NCBI RefSeq assembly: GCF_001640025.1
Contig: NC_031673.1
Location: 2,213,570-2,277,569 of the forward strand
Direction of reading: 5' to 3'
DNA from: Sugiyamaella lignohabitans
Taxonomy: Eukaryota > Ascomycota > Dipodascomycetes > Dipodascales > Trichomonascaceae
DNA length: 64,000 bases
A model generated the notes under the pieces. That model was not told where the DNA came from, searched no databases, and saw only the letters and a list, made by a program, of their open reading frames with translations. This document shows, in pieces, positions 1 through 8,598 of the stretch. The stretch's first letter is position 1. Every line of letters starts with the position of its first letter. Both the position numbers and the translations under genes were made by a program.

Positions 1-591
1 TTTGTGACTATTCTTCCTCCAGAGTCAATGCTCAGAGTCTGGGATTGTATGTTTTATGAAGGTCCTCGTATTCTGTTTCGCGTTGCATTATCTATTTTTA
101 AGCTTTGTGAACCAAGAGTTAAAGATATTTCTGATCAAATGGAAATGTTTCAGTATATTCAGAATTTCCCTAAAGGCTTGACAGATCCCGTCGCATTTTT
201 GGATATTTGCTTTCGTCATGTTGAAGCTATTAAAGACGATGACCTGAATCGTACCAGAAAATTTGTGACTGACAGGCGCAAGCTGGCCTTTTATCCTCAG
301 GGTCTGGGTGGAAATGACTCTGGAAATAGCTCTGACCTTCCTGCTATCAGCGATCTAGATGCATATAGAGCTTTCAGAGCGTCATCCAGCAAAAAGGGAC
401 TCTCGCTGAACTTCCATCTCAAACACCAGTTGAGAGCCATCACTGTCAAGAGCCGTAGACTGAGACATTCCTCGTCGATTCAATCTGCCTCAGCTGCTAC
501 GTCGGATGGCGGATCGTTTGGTCGCAGGCTCACTTCATTCCCCAAAAAATCAAAGTCTTTGCGGTCTTCAGCCACATCGACACACTCTTAG
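1..591 (+). CDS. TBC-domain Rab GTPase-activating protein, C-terminal part (cut by window start)
   Basis: The reading frame is open from the first base, so this is the 3' end of a larger gene. The first residues (about 1-80) match the end of a TBC domain: a proline-rich LPPES turn followed by a LRVWDC-FYEG-LFRVAL motif, typical of Rab-GAPs of the Msb3/Msb4/Gyp group and their animal relatives. Such proteins stimulate GTP hydrolysis by Rab GTPases in secretion and endocytosis. The catalytic Arg and Gln fingers lie upstream and are outside the window. The remaining ~110 residues are Ser/Arg-rich and probably disordered. The ATG codons inside are not the start. Which Gyp paralogue it is cannot be decided from this fragment. 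Confidence 0.8.
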   Translation, partial: FVTILPPESMLRVWDCMFYEGPRILFRVALSIFKLCEPRVKDISDQMEMFQYIQNFPKGLTDPVAFLDICFRHVEAIKDDDLNRTRKFVTDRRKLAFYPQGLGGNDSGNSSDLPAISDLDAYRAFRASSSKKGLSLNFHLKHQLRAITVKSRRLRHSSSIQSASAATSDGGSFGRRLTSFPKKSKSLRSSATSTHS

Positions 592-911
592 CATTTGCAA
601 TTCATCACATAGTATACTGTTGCTGCCTAGCAGTCTTGTAATGAATAAACTAGATTTAATTTTAATCCTCAAAGTTGAAAAAAATAAGAGGTGTTCGCAC
701 TGGGGGTCCGATCTGTTACCAGACGCCGCGAAATATTCCTTGTTTTGTTATCAGGTCGTATAATATCACTAACTATCCAAGATATTAACTGTAATTGATG
801 ATTTTGAGTTCAAAAAAGCACATTTCGGCCATCAGGCTGCGAACGGCTGGGCTGAAGATTTGGCTGGTTTTCTGCTCACGGGAATTCCATGAGATCGGAT
901 TACAAGATCCT
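592..911. other. intergenic stretch between the TBC gene and tRNA-Ile
   Basis: AT-rich sequence holding the 3' flank of the TBC gene and the 5' flank of the tRNA. Short open frames here have no recognisable similarity or composition signal. No further feature is seen. Confidence 0.5.
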
Positions 912-985
912 GGTTCCTTGGCCCAGTTGGTTAAGGCACCGTGCTAATAACGCGGGGATCGGCGGTTCGATCCCGCCAGGGACCA
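912..985 (+). tRNA. tRNA-Ile (anticodon AAT)
   Basis: A 74-nt cloverleaf without intron. The 7-bp acceptor stem pairs GGTTCCT with AGGGACC (one T-G wobble). The D arm is TGGCCCAGTTGG-type and carries box A. The anticodon stem CCGTG/CGCGG has the loop CTAATAA, giving anticodon AAT (isoleucine). The T arm GGCGG/CCGCC contains GGTTCGATCC (box B). The discriminator base is A. A T-rich pol III terminator (TTTTT) follows a few bases downstream. Confidence 0.95.
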
Positions 986-1111
986 TTGATTCTTTTTGTG
1001 TTTGTGGTTTTTTTTGGGTCACTTGGCACTTTTATTCCGTCTTGATAGAATATGGAAAGAATGAGATTTATTTTGTAATATAGACTAGAAGACCTAAACA
1101 TTGGAGCGATT

Positions 1112-1756
1112 CTATTGTCTTAGCAGAGAATTCTGATTACGAGACAGACCGTACTCGATGATTTTAAAATCAAACTGTGGAGGATACCCGTGCTTGTCAA
1201 TGACATGTCGGCGTCGTTTTTGAGCAGTGGAACAGAATCTGTCACAACCCTCTACAAGGCATCCATACTGATCTGTTAGTCTAAAGTCTGAAACCCTGGA
1301 GGTCCGACTCGAGCGAAGCGAGAGGAGCAGCGGGGTCTGGGGCGGAGCCCCAGCCGCCGGAGGCCACAGGGACGCTTCTTTGGCTTCCCACCCCCAATAT
1401 ACTACTCCATATTCACTCAATGAAATGGGAACAGAACGATTACTTACTATCTTTTCACCTCTGGCCTGTCTGGCACCGGCAAAGGCATCGTGACATTCTG
1501 TAATGTGTAGTTCGAGGATGATTTCGGATGGGAAAACTTTGTGACATACACTACACCTGTAACTGTGGAATCGATGATAGTGGCTTTCGAATTGTTCGAG
1601 TGAAACGAATTGCAATGGGTCGATATGGCAGAATGGCGGCAGATTACAGGTTATCAACTGGTCTGGACTGGGTTGGGCACTATCGAGAGAAGCAAGTTTA
1701 GGCTGTAGATCCACATCATTAATTACATCGTCGTCATGAGATCTGACTCTTTTCAT
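1112..1756 (-). CDS. ZNF511-like C2H2 zinc finger protein (two exons)
   Basis: Read on the minus strand, exon 1 is 1756-1448 and exon 2 is 1267-1112, joined across a 180-nt intron (1447-1268) that starts GTAAGT and ends CTAACAGATCAG. Splicing gives 154 aa. The protein carries the ZNF511-family pattern: a C2H2 finger with YRCSVCHKVFPSE-HITECHD, the junction ARGEKI-YGCLVEGC, then a final CLVEGC-RRRHVIDKHGYPPQFDFK block. The frame stays open through the intron (a 3n-length intron), so a naive call gives 214 aa with 60 extra residues, partly encoded by a GC-rich repeat. The spliced junction restores the RGEKxYxC spacing expected for the family. Molecular role is not well defined; fungal members are probable nucleic-acid-binding proteins. 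An alternative 3' site (CTAACAG) would shift the frame. Confidence 0.8.
   Translation of the reverse strand: MKRVRSHDDDVINDVDLQPKLASLDSAQPSPDQLITCNLPPFCHIDPLQFVSLEQFESHYHRFHSYRCSVCHKVFPSEIILELHITECHDAFAGARQARGEKIVSNRSVPISLSEYGVVYWGWEAKEASLWPPAAGAPPQTPLLLSLRSSRTSRVSDFRLTDQYGCLVEGCDRFCSTAQKRRRHVIDKHGYPPQFDFKIIEYGLSRNQNSLLRQ
1305..1364 (+). repeat. solo GC-hairpin element, long type, inside an intron
   Basis: Forward copy of 60 nt with GAA tip and GGA middle loop, lying within the 180-nt intron (1268-1447) of the ZNF511-like gene. It is the only copy in the first 25 kb. Confidence 0.88.
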
Positions 1757-2130
1757 TGATTAAAGAGTGGATGAAAAGGTGAAGTGGTAAAGTGGTAAAC
1801 ATGATTAACATGATCGTCAGGTGAGATCAAGCAATATGTAGCCGCATTGGCTCTGTGGACATCAGGAATCAATGATTCAGTTTTGATTATAATTGCACGA
1901 TTGAAAAGTATGAAGAAAAAAGAAGGTATAAATAAGAAATTAACCTATCTGGTCAGCTAAATTGTAATCTATTGATCATAGTTGGATCTCAAACCCATAT
2001 TTAGCCTTTACTCATGGATCTTAAATCTCTTATCTTTTAAATGGATAGAGGTTAGGGTGAAATTTGCACTTATACTAATGAGTCAAAGCATGATATTGCA
2101 AGTCAACCCATTTTCCAACCAACTTGTAGA
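1757..2130. promoter_or_regulatory. divergent promoter region of the ZNF511-like gene and DLD2
   Basis: AT-rich 374-bp stretch between two head-to-head genes. An ATGAGTCA (Gcn4-type) word lies at 2078-2085, only 46 bp before the DLD2 start, so its function is doubtful. No other feature is seen. Confidence 0.4.
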
Positions 2131-3762
2131 ATGAGAACTTCACTTGGAAGAGCTATTTCACGAGCTAGAATCTCGAGTCGAGTCTCTGCTTCTCGACTTT
2201 CCATCAATGCATCCAGGGCTGTTTTGGCATCCCAGCCATTTACCGAGATCGGTAATAATGCTGGCAGCAGAACCCCGGCTATAAGCTACAGAGCTTACTC
2301 CAAACAGGCCAAATTGACTAAGGACACTTATCACACTGAAAGAGGAGACTATGGCCAATTGACATCTGAGGATATTGCTTACTTCAAGTCCATTCTCCCA
2401 GAAAACGGAGTTGTCCAAGACAAAACCGATTTAGAAATTTATAACCAGGACTGGATGAGGAAGTACAGAGGTTCATCTGAGCTTGTTCTGAAGCCCAAAA
2501 CCACTGAACAAGTCAGCCAAATTTTAAAGTATTGTAATGAAAAGAAACTTGCTGTCGTACCACAAGGTGGTAATACTGGTCTCGTAGGTGGCTCAGTCCC
2601 AGTATTTGATGAAGTAGTTATTTCGTTGGCCAACATGAATCAGATTCAGAGCTTCGACCCAGTCACTGGTATTCTTGTGGCTGATGCAGGTGTGATTTTG
2701 GAAAATGCCGATAATTTCCTGCGTGAGCAAGGATTTATTTTTCCTCTTGATCTCGGAGCCAAGGGATCTTGTCACATTGGAGGAAATGTTGCAACTAACG
2801 CTGGTGGATTACGTCTGTTGAGATATGGAAGTTTGCATGGTTCAGTATTGGGACTCCAGGCTGTTCTTGCTGATGGTACTATCTACAATGGTCTTAGCAA
2901 ACTTCGTAAGGATAATACAGGCTACGATCTCAAGCAATTATTCATCGGATCTGAAGGTACTCTTGGTATAATCACTGCTGTTTCGATTCTTTGTGCTCCC
3001 AAGCCGTTGGCGGTGAATGCTGCATTCCTTGGCCTGGACTCCTTTGAGCAAGTTCAAAAGACCTTTGGTAGAGCTAAAGGAGAACTATCAGAAATTTTAT
3101 CTGCCTTTGAATGCATGGATGCCAATTCACAAAACATTGTGGCTAAATACACCGATTTAGCCCGTCCATTAGAAGGCAGTCATCCATTCTACGTTCTGAT
3201 CGAGACTAGTGGCTCAAATAAAGACCATGATGATGCCAAGTTGGAAAAGTTCTTGGAAGGATTACTTGAAGATGAAGTCATTGCTGATGGAGTCGTTGCT
3301 CAAGACGAGACGCAACTTAAAAACCTTTGGCAATGGAGAGAGCTAATTCCTGAGAAGCTGGGTCACGGTGGTGTATATAAGTATGATGTTTCCATTCCAC
3401 TTGCCGATATGTTCAAACTTGTGGACGATGTTCAAGCACGTCTTGAGGAAGCTGGAGTTGTTGGTGATTCAGAAGAATTCCCCGCTATTGCTTCTGTTGG
3501 ATATGGACACATTGGTGATGGAAACCTCCATCTCAACGTTCCACTTAGAAGATACGATGAAAAGGTAGAAAAGCTACTGGAACCATTTGTTTACGAGTGG
3601 GTATCAAAGGTCAATGGTTCAATTTCAGCTGAACACGGTCTTGGTTTTGCCAAGAAAAACTACATTCAGTACTCGAAGGACGCGGGATCCATCGAACTCA
3701 TCCGTGATCTTAAGAAACTGTATGACCCCAAGGCTATCTTGAACCCATACAAGTATGTCTAA
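2131..3762 (+). CDS. DLD2: mitochondrial D-2-hydroxyglutarate / D-lactate dehydrogenase (FAD-dependent)
   Basis: 543 aa in one exon. An Arg/Ser/Ala-rich N-terminus of about 60 residues without acidic residues at the start looks like a mitochondrial presequence. An FAD-binding PCMH domain covers about residues 118-295, with [17 protein letters not shown] and a [15 protein letters not shown] loop. The C-terminal FAD-oxidase domain follows, with [14 protein letters not shown] (about 455-470), whose histidines ligate the metal in this family, and a final HGLGFAKK motif. Yeast Dld2 oxidises D-2-hydroxyglutarate while reducing pyruvate to D-lactate. The presequence favours Dld2 over cytosolic Dld3. 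It is convergent with the IMPACT-family gene; the ends are about 110 bp apart. Confidence 0.9.
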   Translation: MRTSLGRAISRARISSRVSASRLSINASRAVLASQPFTEIGNNAGSRTPAISYRAYSKQAKLTKDTYHTERGDYGQLTSEDIAYFKSILPENGVVQDKTDLEIYNQDWMRKYRGSSELVLKPKTTEQVSQILKYCNEKKLAVVPQGGNTGLVGGSVPVFDEVVISLANMNQIQSFDPVTGILVADAGVILENADNFLREQGFIFPLDLGAKGSCHIGGNVATNAGGLRLLRYGSLHGSVLGLQAVLADGTIYNGLSKLRKDNTGYDLKQLFIGSEGTLGIITAVSILCAPKPLAVNAAFLGLDSFEQVQKTFGRAKGELSEILSAFECMDANSQNIVAKYTDLARPLEGSHPFYVLIETSGSNKDHDDAKLEKFLEGLLEDEVIADGVVAQDETQLKNLWQWRELIPEKLGHGGVYKYDVSIPLADMFKLVDDVQARLEEAGVVGDSEEFPAIASVGYGHIGDGNLHLNVPLRRYDEKVEKLLEPFVYEWVSKVNGSISAEHGLGFAKKNYIQYSKDAGSIELIRDLKKLYDPKAILNPYKYV

Positions 3763-3874
3763 GCTGCCCAAATGTATATTTATAATACGCTATTTTAAAA
3801 TTCACATGCAAATACAATTTTATCGAAAGTTGAGCTAGGGCCAAGAGTAGTATCCCAGCGGGTCTGATGCTAAC

Positions 3875-4417
3875 TTAACGTTTACGTTTCTTTCGCTTAG
3901 ACGACTGTTCAGATATAAATCCGCCAGCGAGAAGAGCGCCCCGTGCACAGGTTTGGATATGTCTAAACCGATCGGAGCCAAGCTGTATTCCACCGTACCA
4001 GCGAGTTACTACAAGCATGACATTAGTAACTTGCGCGGTTCTCAGAAACGTGAGCATATGCTCCCCAGCCGGTGGCTCGCCATCATTAGCATGGGCTATA
4101 ATGTTAGTATACGTACGACACGGAGTCTGAAAACACGATGATACAGTATGCCTACCTTCTAGAATTATGTCACCTGTGGCATTAGCTATTCTCCAAGCTG
4201 TAATATTGTGACTAGCCTTTGCAATGCGTTTATCCAACTTCAGAAGAGCTAGTTTCTCTCTTGCATCTTCGTCGGACTGGATAGCTATAGCTCTACCTAT
4301 AAAGACCGACTTGCGGTCATGAACAGTATCAGATACAGCCCATTCAATGCCACTGGTATAATTTCTTGTGAGAACCCGTGTACATGTGGATGGCCTCACA
4401 GCTAGATACTTCAGCAT
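3875..4417 (-). CDS. IMPACT/UPF0029-family protein without RWD domain (YDL177C-like), two exons
   Basis: Exon 1 is 4417-4156 and exon 2 is 4095-3875 on the minus strand. The 60-nt intron (4155-4096) starts GTAGGC, has a TACTAAC branch point and ends TATAG. Splicing gives 160 aa and restores the family core DIILE-AHANDGEPPAGEHML followed by NVMLVVTRWYGGIQLGSDRFRHI. The first ATG in frame is at 4417; the frame upstream begins with GTG and has no ATG. The protein has the IMPACT fold but no RWD domain, so it resembles yeast YDL177C rather than the Gcn1-binding regulator Yih1. The basic, Arg/Thr-rich first 25 residues could be a mitochondrial signal, and the C-terminus is a Lys/Arg cluster (KRKKRKR). 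Function is not established. Confidence 0.82.
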   Translation of the reverse strand: MLKYLAVRPSTCTRVLTRNYTSGIEWAVSDTVHDRKSVFIGRAIAIQSDEDAREKLALLKLDKRIAKASHNITAWRIANATGDIILEGRHTVSSCFQTPCRTYTNIIAHANDGEPPAGEHMLTFLRTAQVTNVMLVVTRWYGGIQLGSDRFRHIQTCARGALLAGGFISEQSSKRKKRKR

Positions 4418-4432
4418 GCTTGTGAGTGACAC

Positions 4433-4998
4433 CCGAGATTAGAGACGCTTTCATGAGAATTTAACAGCCGTGCCGCGGTCCATCAAGCTGAATGAACTTC
4501 TCTTCCATTAAAAAGAATGAATAACTACACTAACAAAAAAGCATTAGATGTCTAATGTTTATGTGTCAATGAGACCATTGTGTATGTCACAAACTTGGTA
4601 CCGGTGTCGGCACTCGATGGTAAAAGAGGGTGATATTGTTGGCAATTGGAGGTTATTCAAATGTAAAGAGAGAGTATTTTGTATAGGAATATAGGAAACT
4701 TAAACCATGTATTAAATATAATTTGATCAAAGGAATTGAACAATGGGAAGATCAAGACGTTTTTGTACTATTCAAGCTAGTAAGCTGTTACAGTTTAATC
4801 GAGTTAAAGTTGCATTGCATTGCATGGTCGCTCAAGCTTTGGTAATACTGATATCCACAATCTCTACCGCCTCTGGGACAATGCTCGGAGCATCTTGAAT
4901 TGCACCCTTAGCAGATCACTTTCTGCTGGTCTCACTAGCCGGAGGCAGTTTAGAAATAGAATCATGATCATAACAAAATAATAATTTACAGGAGACAG
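4433..4998. other. intergenic stretch between the IMPACT-family gene and NDC1
   Basis: About 570 bp of AT-rich sequence between the starts and ends of two minus-strand genes. No conserved open frame, tRNA or repeat is recognised here. Confidence 0.4.
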
Positions 4999-6966
4999 CT
5001 AAAAGGCAATATCGGATTCAGTGGCCACGCGAACAGCGCGACGTTGAACGGGGTCAGAAAGACCCATTCCACTAAGATACGGCCTAAATCGAACAGCTAT
5101 CAGCTCGAATGCAGAGTCAGCAGCCTCAAGGACTTCTCTAGCGCGTCTAGTCGACGAGTTGATAAGTTCTGGGGTAATTGTAGAGGCCGGATTAGACCAA
5201 TGCACCGGTGGATCTGAGATATAAGATTCCAGGGCCAAGATTAGCCGGTAGTAACTGGAAAGAATATCCGGAATATACCTCTGGACAGTACCTAGAGCAT
5301 CTTCATCAATAGAGAAACATACTAGGTACGACAATGCTAGTAGAGCATCGTTACATAAAGCAACATTTGGGATGAGGGCATTGGTCTGGCGCCTGACAGT
5401 GTATCTGAAAGGTGCACCTGGTTTCGCTTCCAGGAATTTGGTAATTAGAGACTTGTACTGCGAAATGTACGTTTGAACTGTTGAACGAGCTTCAGTGATT
5501 GCAGATATAACTTCCTTTGATCGATGTGCTTCCTTATCTTGAAGATTGTCAACTATTCTAGCCCGCAGAGCATCAGAATTTGTTCTTTTATGATTCGTAT
5601 TTAGGCTGGGATCAAGGAAAATATTGTCCCGGATAACTTTGATAGGTGGAGGAGAAGTAGCAGTTGTAACAGCTTGTTGGTGAGTCTCTTTCACCAGAGT
5701 ATTTTTGGCTGTCGTCGAAGAGCCATCACCCGATGGTTTGTTGCTATTGGTATTATTTTTGGTTCCGGCTGAAGTCAATTTCTTGGTGAGATCTTCGGCA
5801 ATTAATATACATTCACCATAGATTTCAGCCCAGGCAGATGTGGTGTTCTTATTATTGGGCAATCTGCTAGATACATTGGCTGGTGGTGGTCCAAACTGGT
5901 CAATTGGTCTGTCAATATCGCTATAAATAGAAGCTCTTCTCACTCTATCATTAAGAGAAATGTATGCCAGCTCCTGGAATGCAAGCAATCTTGTAAGTGG
6001 TCGGCCCGATGATTTGAGTCCAGTAATCAGAGTACCATTTGGATCGCGACTCTTGAAACTAATAAGCACACCTCGATGAAGTGGACCCAAAGACATATAA
6101 ATATTGAATCCTGTGTTGCATGCCTCCCATAATAAAAAGAGGAAAAATGAGCTGAACAGAGTAATAAACAGCATTTCAAAACTCAATGGAAAAGAAACAT
6201 ATTCACCAGACCGGTGTAGTTTGTAAAGCAATACATATCTTGCAACCAAAAGTCCATTTCGCCAAATAATACCGCGGAATATCCAATAGACGATAGGGAA
6301 TCCAATAGTAGCTGTAACAGCGAAAACAGTTGATCTTAGGAGAACGTCCAAAATCTTAGCCTTAGCCTTATAAAACGGGCTACTTTTACTACCAGAAATA
6401 TCACCTACCGAAGAAAAACGCAAGTAATCGTAGTCGAACACTATGTGAAGAATTGAATAACCCAATGCTATAACAGTAGAGAACAAGGTGATGTACAGAT
6501 ATCTCTCGTTCAAACGAGGCAATTCATATGAATTGTTGTTTAAAGTTTTGGTGGTGATAGCGATATCTCGCATATTGTACTTAATGAGCCAAAAATACAA
6601 AAAACTAGAAGCTGAATATAGACTAAATGCTTCGAGAAAGCCCTTGCGTTTAGTGAACCGGTTGTAAAGCTCCAAAAACAGACTCGGATACTTGGATACT
6701 TCAATGTGCAAATTGTACTTTCTAAGGACAAGAATGAAAAATCCTGATAATAGAATTGGCAAAGCCCGGAATGGAAGGAGCCACCATATCCAACCCATTT
6801 TGACAGGGAGCCCTGTCAACAGTGCAATTATCCACGACAAGAAGAATATCGTCTTGAACAACATGCCAAACCTCACCTGTAAAAGAGCCATCACCATCAA
6901 ATGATAGTGAGGCGGTTCTTTCCGCTGTGGGTTGCTCTGAGGAATCATTCGCACCACAGAAACCAT
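4999..6966 (-). CDS. NDC1: nuclear pore and spindle pole body transmembrane protein Ndc1
   Basis: 655 aa from the ATG at 6966; the frame upstream begins at a GTG, not an ATG. The N-terminal ~310 residues hold about six hydrophobic segments, beginning after a Tyr-His...Arg-Phe motif that lines up with the conserved start of fungal Ndc1. A soluble half follows, with GRPLTRLLAFQELAYIS, the family's recognisable post-membrane block, and a low-complexity Asn/Thr/Ser linker at about 400-450. The length matches yeast Ndc1 (655 aa). Ndc1 anchors nuclear pore complexes and spindle pole bodies in the nuclear envelope. A palindromic TCACGTGA lies about 130 bp upstream of the start. Confidence 0.85.
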   Translation of the reverse strand: MVSVVRMIPQSNPQRKEPPHYHLMVMALLQVRFGMLFKTIFFLSWIIALLTGLPVKMGWIWWLLPFRALPILLSGFFILVLRKYNLHIEVSKYPSLFLELYNRFTKRKGFLEAFSLYSASSFLYFWLIKYNMRDIAITTKTLNNNSYELPRLNERYLYITLFSTVIALGYSILHIVFDYDYLRFSSVGDISGSKSSPFYKAKAKILDVLLRSTVFAVTATIGFPIVYWIFRGIIWRNGLLVARYVLLYKLHRSGEYVSFPLSFEMLFITLFSSFFLFLLWEACNTGFNIYMSLGPLHRGVLISFKSRDPNGTLITGLKSSGRPLTRLLAFQELAYISLNDRVRRASIYSDIDRPIDQFGPPPANVSSRLPNNKNTTSAWAEIYGECILIAEDLTKKLTSAGTKNNTNSNKPSGDGSSTTAKNTLVKETHQQAVTTATSPPPIKVIRDNIFLDPSLNTNHKRTNSDALRARIVDNLQDKEAHRSKEVISAITEARSTVQTYISQYKSLITKFLEAKPGAPFRYTVRRQTNALIPNVALCNDALLALSYLVCFSIDEDALGTVQRYIPDILSSYYRLILALESYISDPPVHWSNPASTITPELINSSTRRAREVLEAADSAFELIAVRFRPYLSGMGLSDPVQRRAVRVATESDIAF

Positions 6967-6987
6967 TGTGCAAACTGGTATTGCCAC

Positions 6988-7858
6988 GCTTCTGCTTTGC
7001 TATATGATTTAATGATCTAGGTCTCGAGACTTGCAAATGTAAACAAAAAATTCGGACCAAAACATGGCTCCTAACCCAAGTCGCGTTTGGAGGTCACGTG
7101 ATTTGGATTATCGGGACGAGAGATAGATACAATTGCTATGTTGTTAATCGACAGAAACGAAACGACAATCAAAACGAGAACAATATCTAATGCTTGTATG
7201 CCGCCCTCACTGGCTGGTATAACTCCTAAATTAGACAATTAGATCGGTATCGTAGCTTGTTTTCACGTCAGTATGTAACTTTAGGCTGTTTCATGATAGA
7301 CAATAGAAAGATAGATACAAAAGAGAGTGGCAACTAAATCAATTCTCATCCAAGCAGAGATCAATTCTTGAATATAAAAAAAATATGGTGAAATCACAAG
7401 ATAATTAATCGTTATTGTTGACATAGAGAAGATATCGATTGACATTTGTCAATTTGTCATGTGCATAAGCAGCAATGATCTGCGATGATATCCCGTATTC
7501 GGATTGATAAGGAATTCGTGAGTGGCGAGCAATTGTACTCTCATTTCCTCGATATTGACACAAACTAAACGCGATTTCCTTGGAGTAGTTCATTCAAAGA
7601 ATAGCCTTGATCCAATGTGAATCAATAATTCAATTGTTTAATCAGGTTTTTTGCTTGCGGACTTAACAGAAGTATGCGGCTGCATTCCAGCTCGTGACGC
7701 AGGGCCGGTGCAATATAAACCCCACTAAACTCAAGGTTCACCGTTCAGTTCAAGCATCAAGAAATATTACCCCATACTCATATTATTCGAGGCTGTATTT
7801 TATCAAATTGTAAAATTTTTTGGAGAATTCCTGTGTGGCCAGTGATTGTTCGTTCAAA
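6988..7858. other. divergent intergenic region NDC1 / FUN14
   Basis: 870 bp of AT-rich sequence between two head-to-head genes. Apart from the E-box, no open frame with family similarity, RNA gene or repeat is recognised. Confidence 0.45.
7094..7101. promoter_or_regulatory. TCACGTGA E-box upstream of NDC1
   Basis: A perfect 8-bp palindrome of the Cbf1/bHLH binding type (CACGTG core), about 130 bp before the NDC1 start. The motif is seen directly; use by a factor is inference. Confidence 0.4.
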
Positions 7859-8347
7859 ATGTCGTCGAGATTCTTCTTTTCTCCTTTGTCTATGGGATTA
7901 CGTGCCTCTGCCGCCTCTAAAATTACAGGTGTCGGACTCGGGTTGTCTGTTGGTCATTTTCTGACTAGAAGAATCAGAATTGCAAATGAGGCTGCTGTTG
8001 ATCCCATTGTGTACACAAATAACATCCAAAATAGGCCAATTGCTGTACGTAGAGGACGTGGTAGACTCAATTATCAACATCTTTCCGTAGGTAGTTTCAG
8101 TGGTCTATTATTAGGATATATTGTTGGGAAAATAAGCAAACTTCTTGTCTTCCTGACAGCTACAGGACTCTTGTCAATTCAATTTTTGGAAAGTAGAGGC
8201 ATCATTGAAACTTCGTCTCTACCTTTCGTGCAGAGAATATACCGGTTTGGCCGTGATCACTTGAACATCACTGAATTCATGCTCGACAAACCTTCTTTCA
8301 AGTTCAGCTTCTTGGCTTCGTTCCTTATTGCTGCTGCGAATGCGTAG
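7859..8347 (+). CDS. FUN14: FUN14-family mitochondrial membrane protein
   Basis: 162 aa from the first ATG at 7859 (MSSRFFF); an upstream in-frame TTG at 7820 is not used as a start. The core YQHLSVGSFSGLLLGYIVGK followed by LLVFLTATGLLSIQFLESRGII is the FUN14 domain, with glycine-spaced hydrophobic helices. A last hydrophobic segment ends the protein. Yeast Fun14 and human FUNDC1 are outer mitochondrial membrane proteins; FUNDC1 acts in mitophagy and contact sites. The N-terminal LIR motif of animal FUNDC1 is not evident here. The Arg-containing N-terminus fits mitochondrial targeting. Confidence 0.85.
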   Translation: MSSRFFFSPLSMGLRASAASKITGVGLGLSVGHFLTRRIRIANEAAVDPIVYTNNIQNRPIAVRRGRGRLNYQHLSVGSFSGLLLGYIVGKISKLLVFLTATGLLSIQFLESRGIIETSSLPFVQRIYRFGRDHLNITEFMLDKPSFKFSFLASFLIAAANA

Positions 8348-8598
8348 GCTACTGTCTAATTTTGTATTTAATTGAGTAAATTGTGACTACTACTGGAGAG
8401 TTATCTAATTTTGAGAGACGTATGTCTTTAGAGGTGGAGCTGGGCTCTGCCTGAGTTTTGTTGCTCTAAAGATTTTGAACCTCATGAGATCTAAGAGCCA
8501 TTTATCAGAGCTGTCATTTAGATTGTCATGGCGATCTCATTTTTAAATTGTCTATTATCTATATACAATGGATTGTCCACAAGCATTACATATATATC

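Noticed and set aside
2078..2085. Gcn4 site before DLD2
   Set aside because: ATGAGTCA is present but only 46 bp from the ATG and single; not reported as a functional site.
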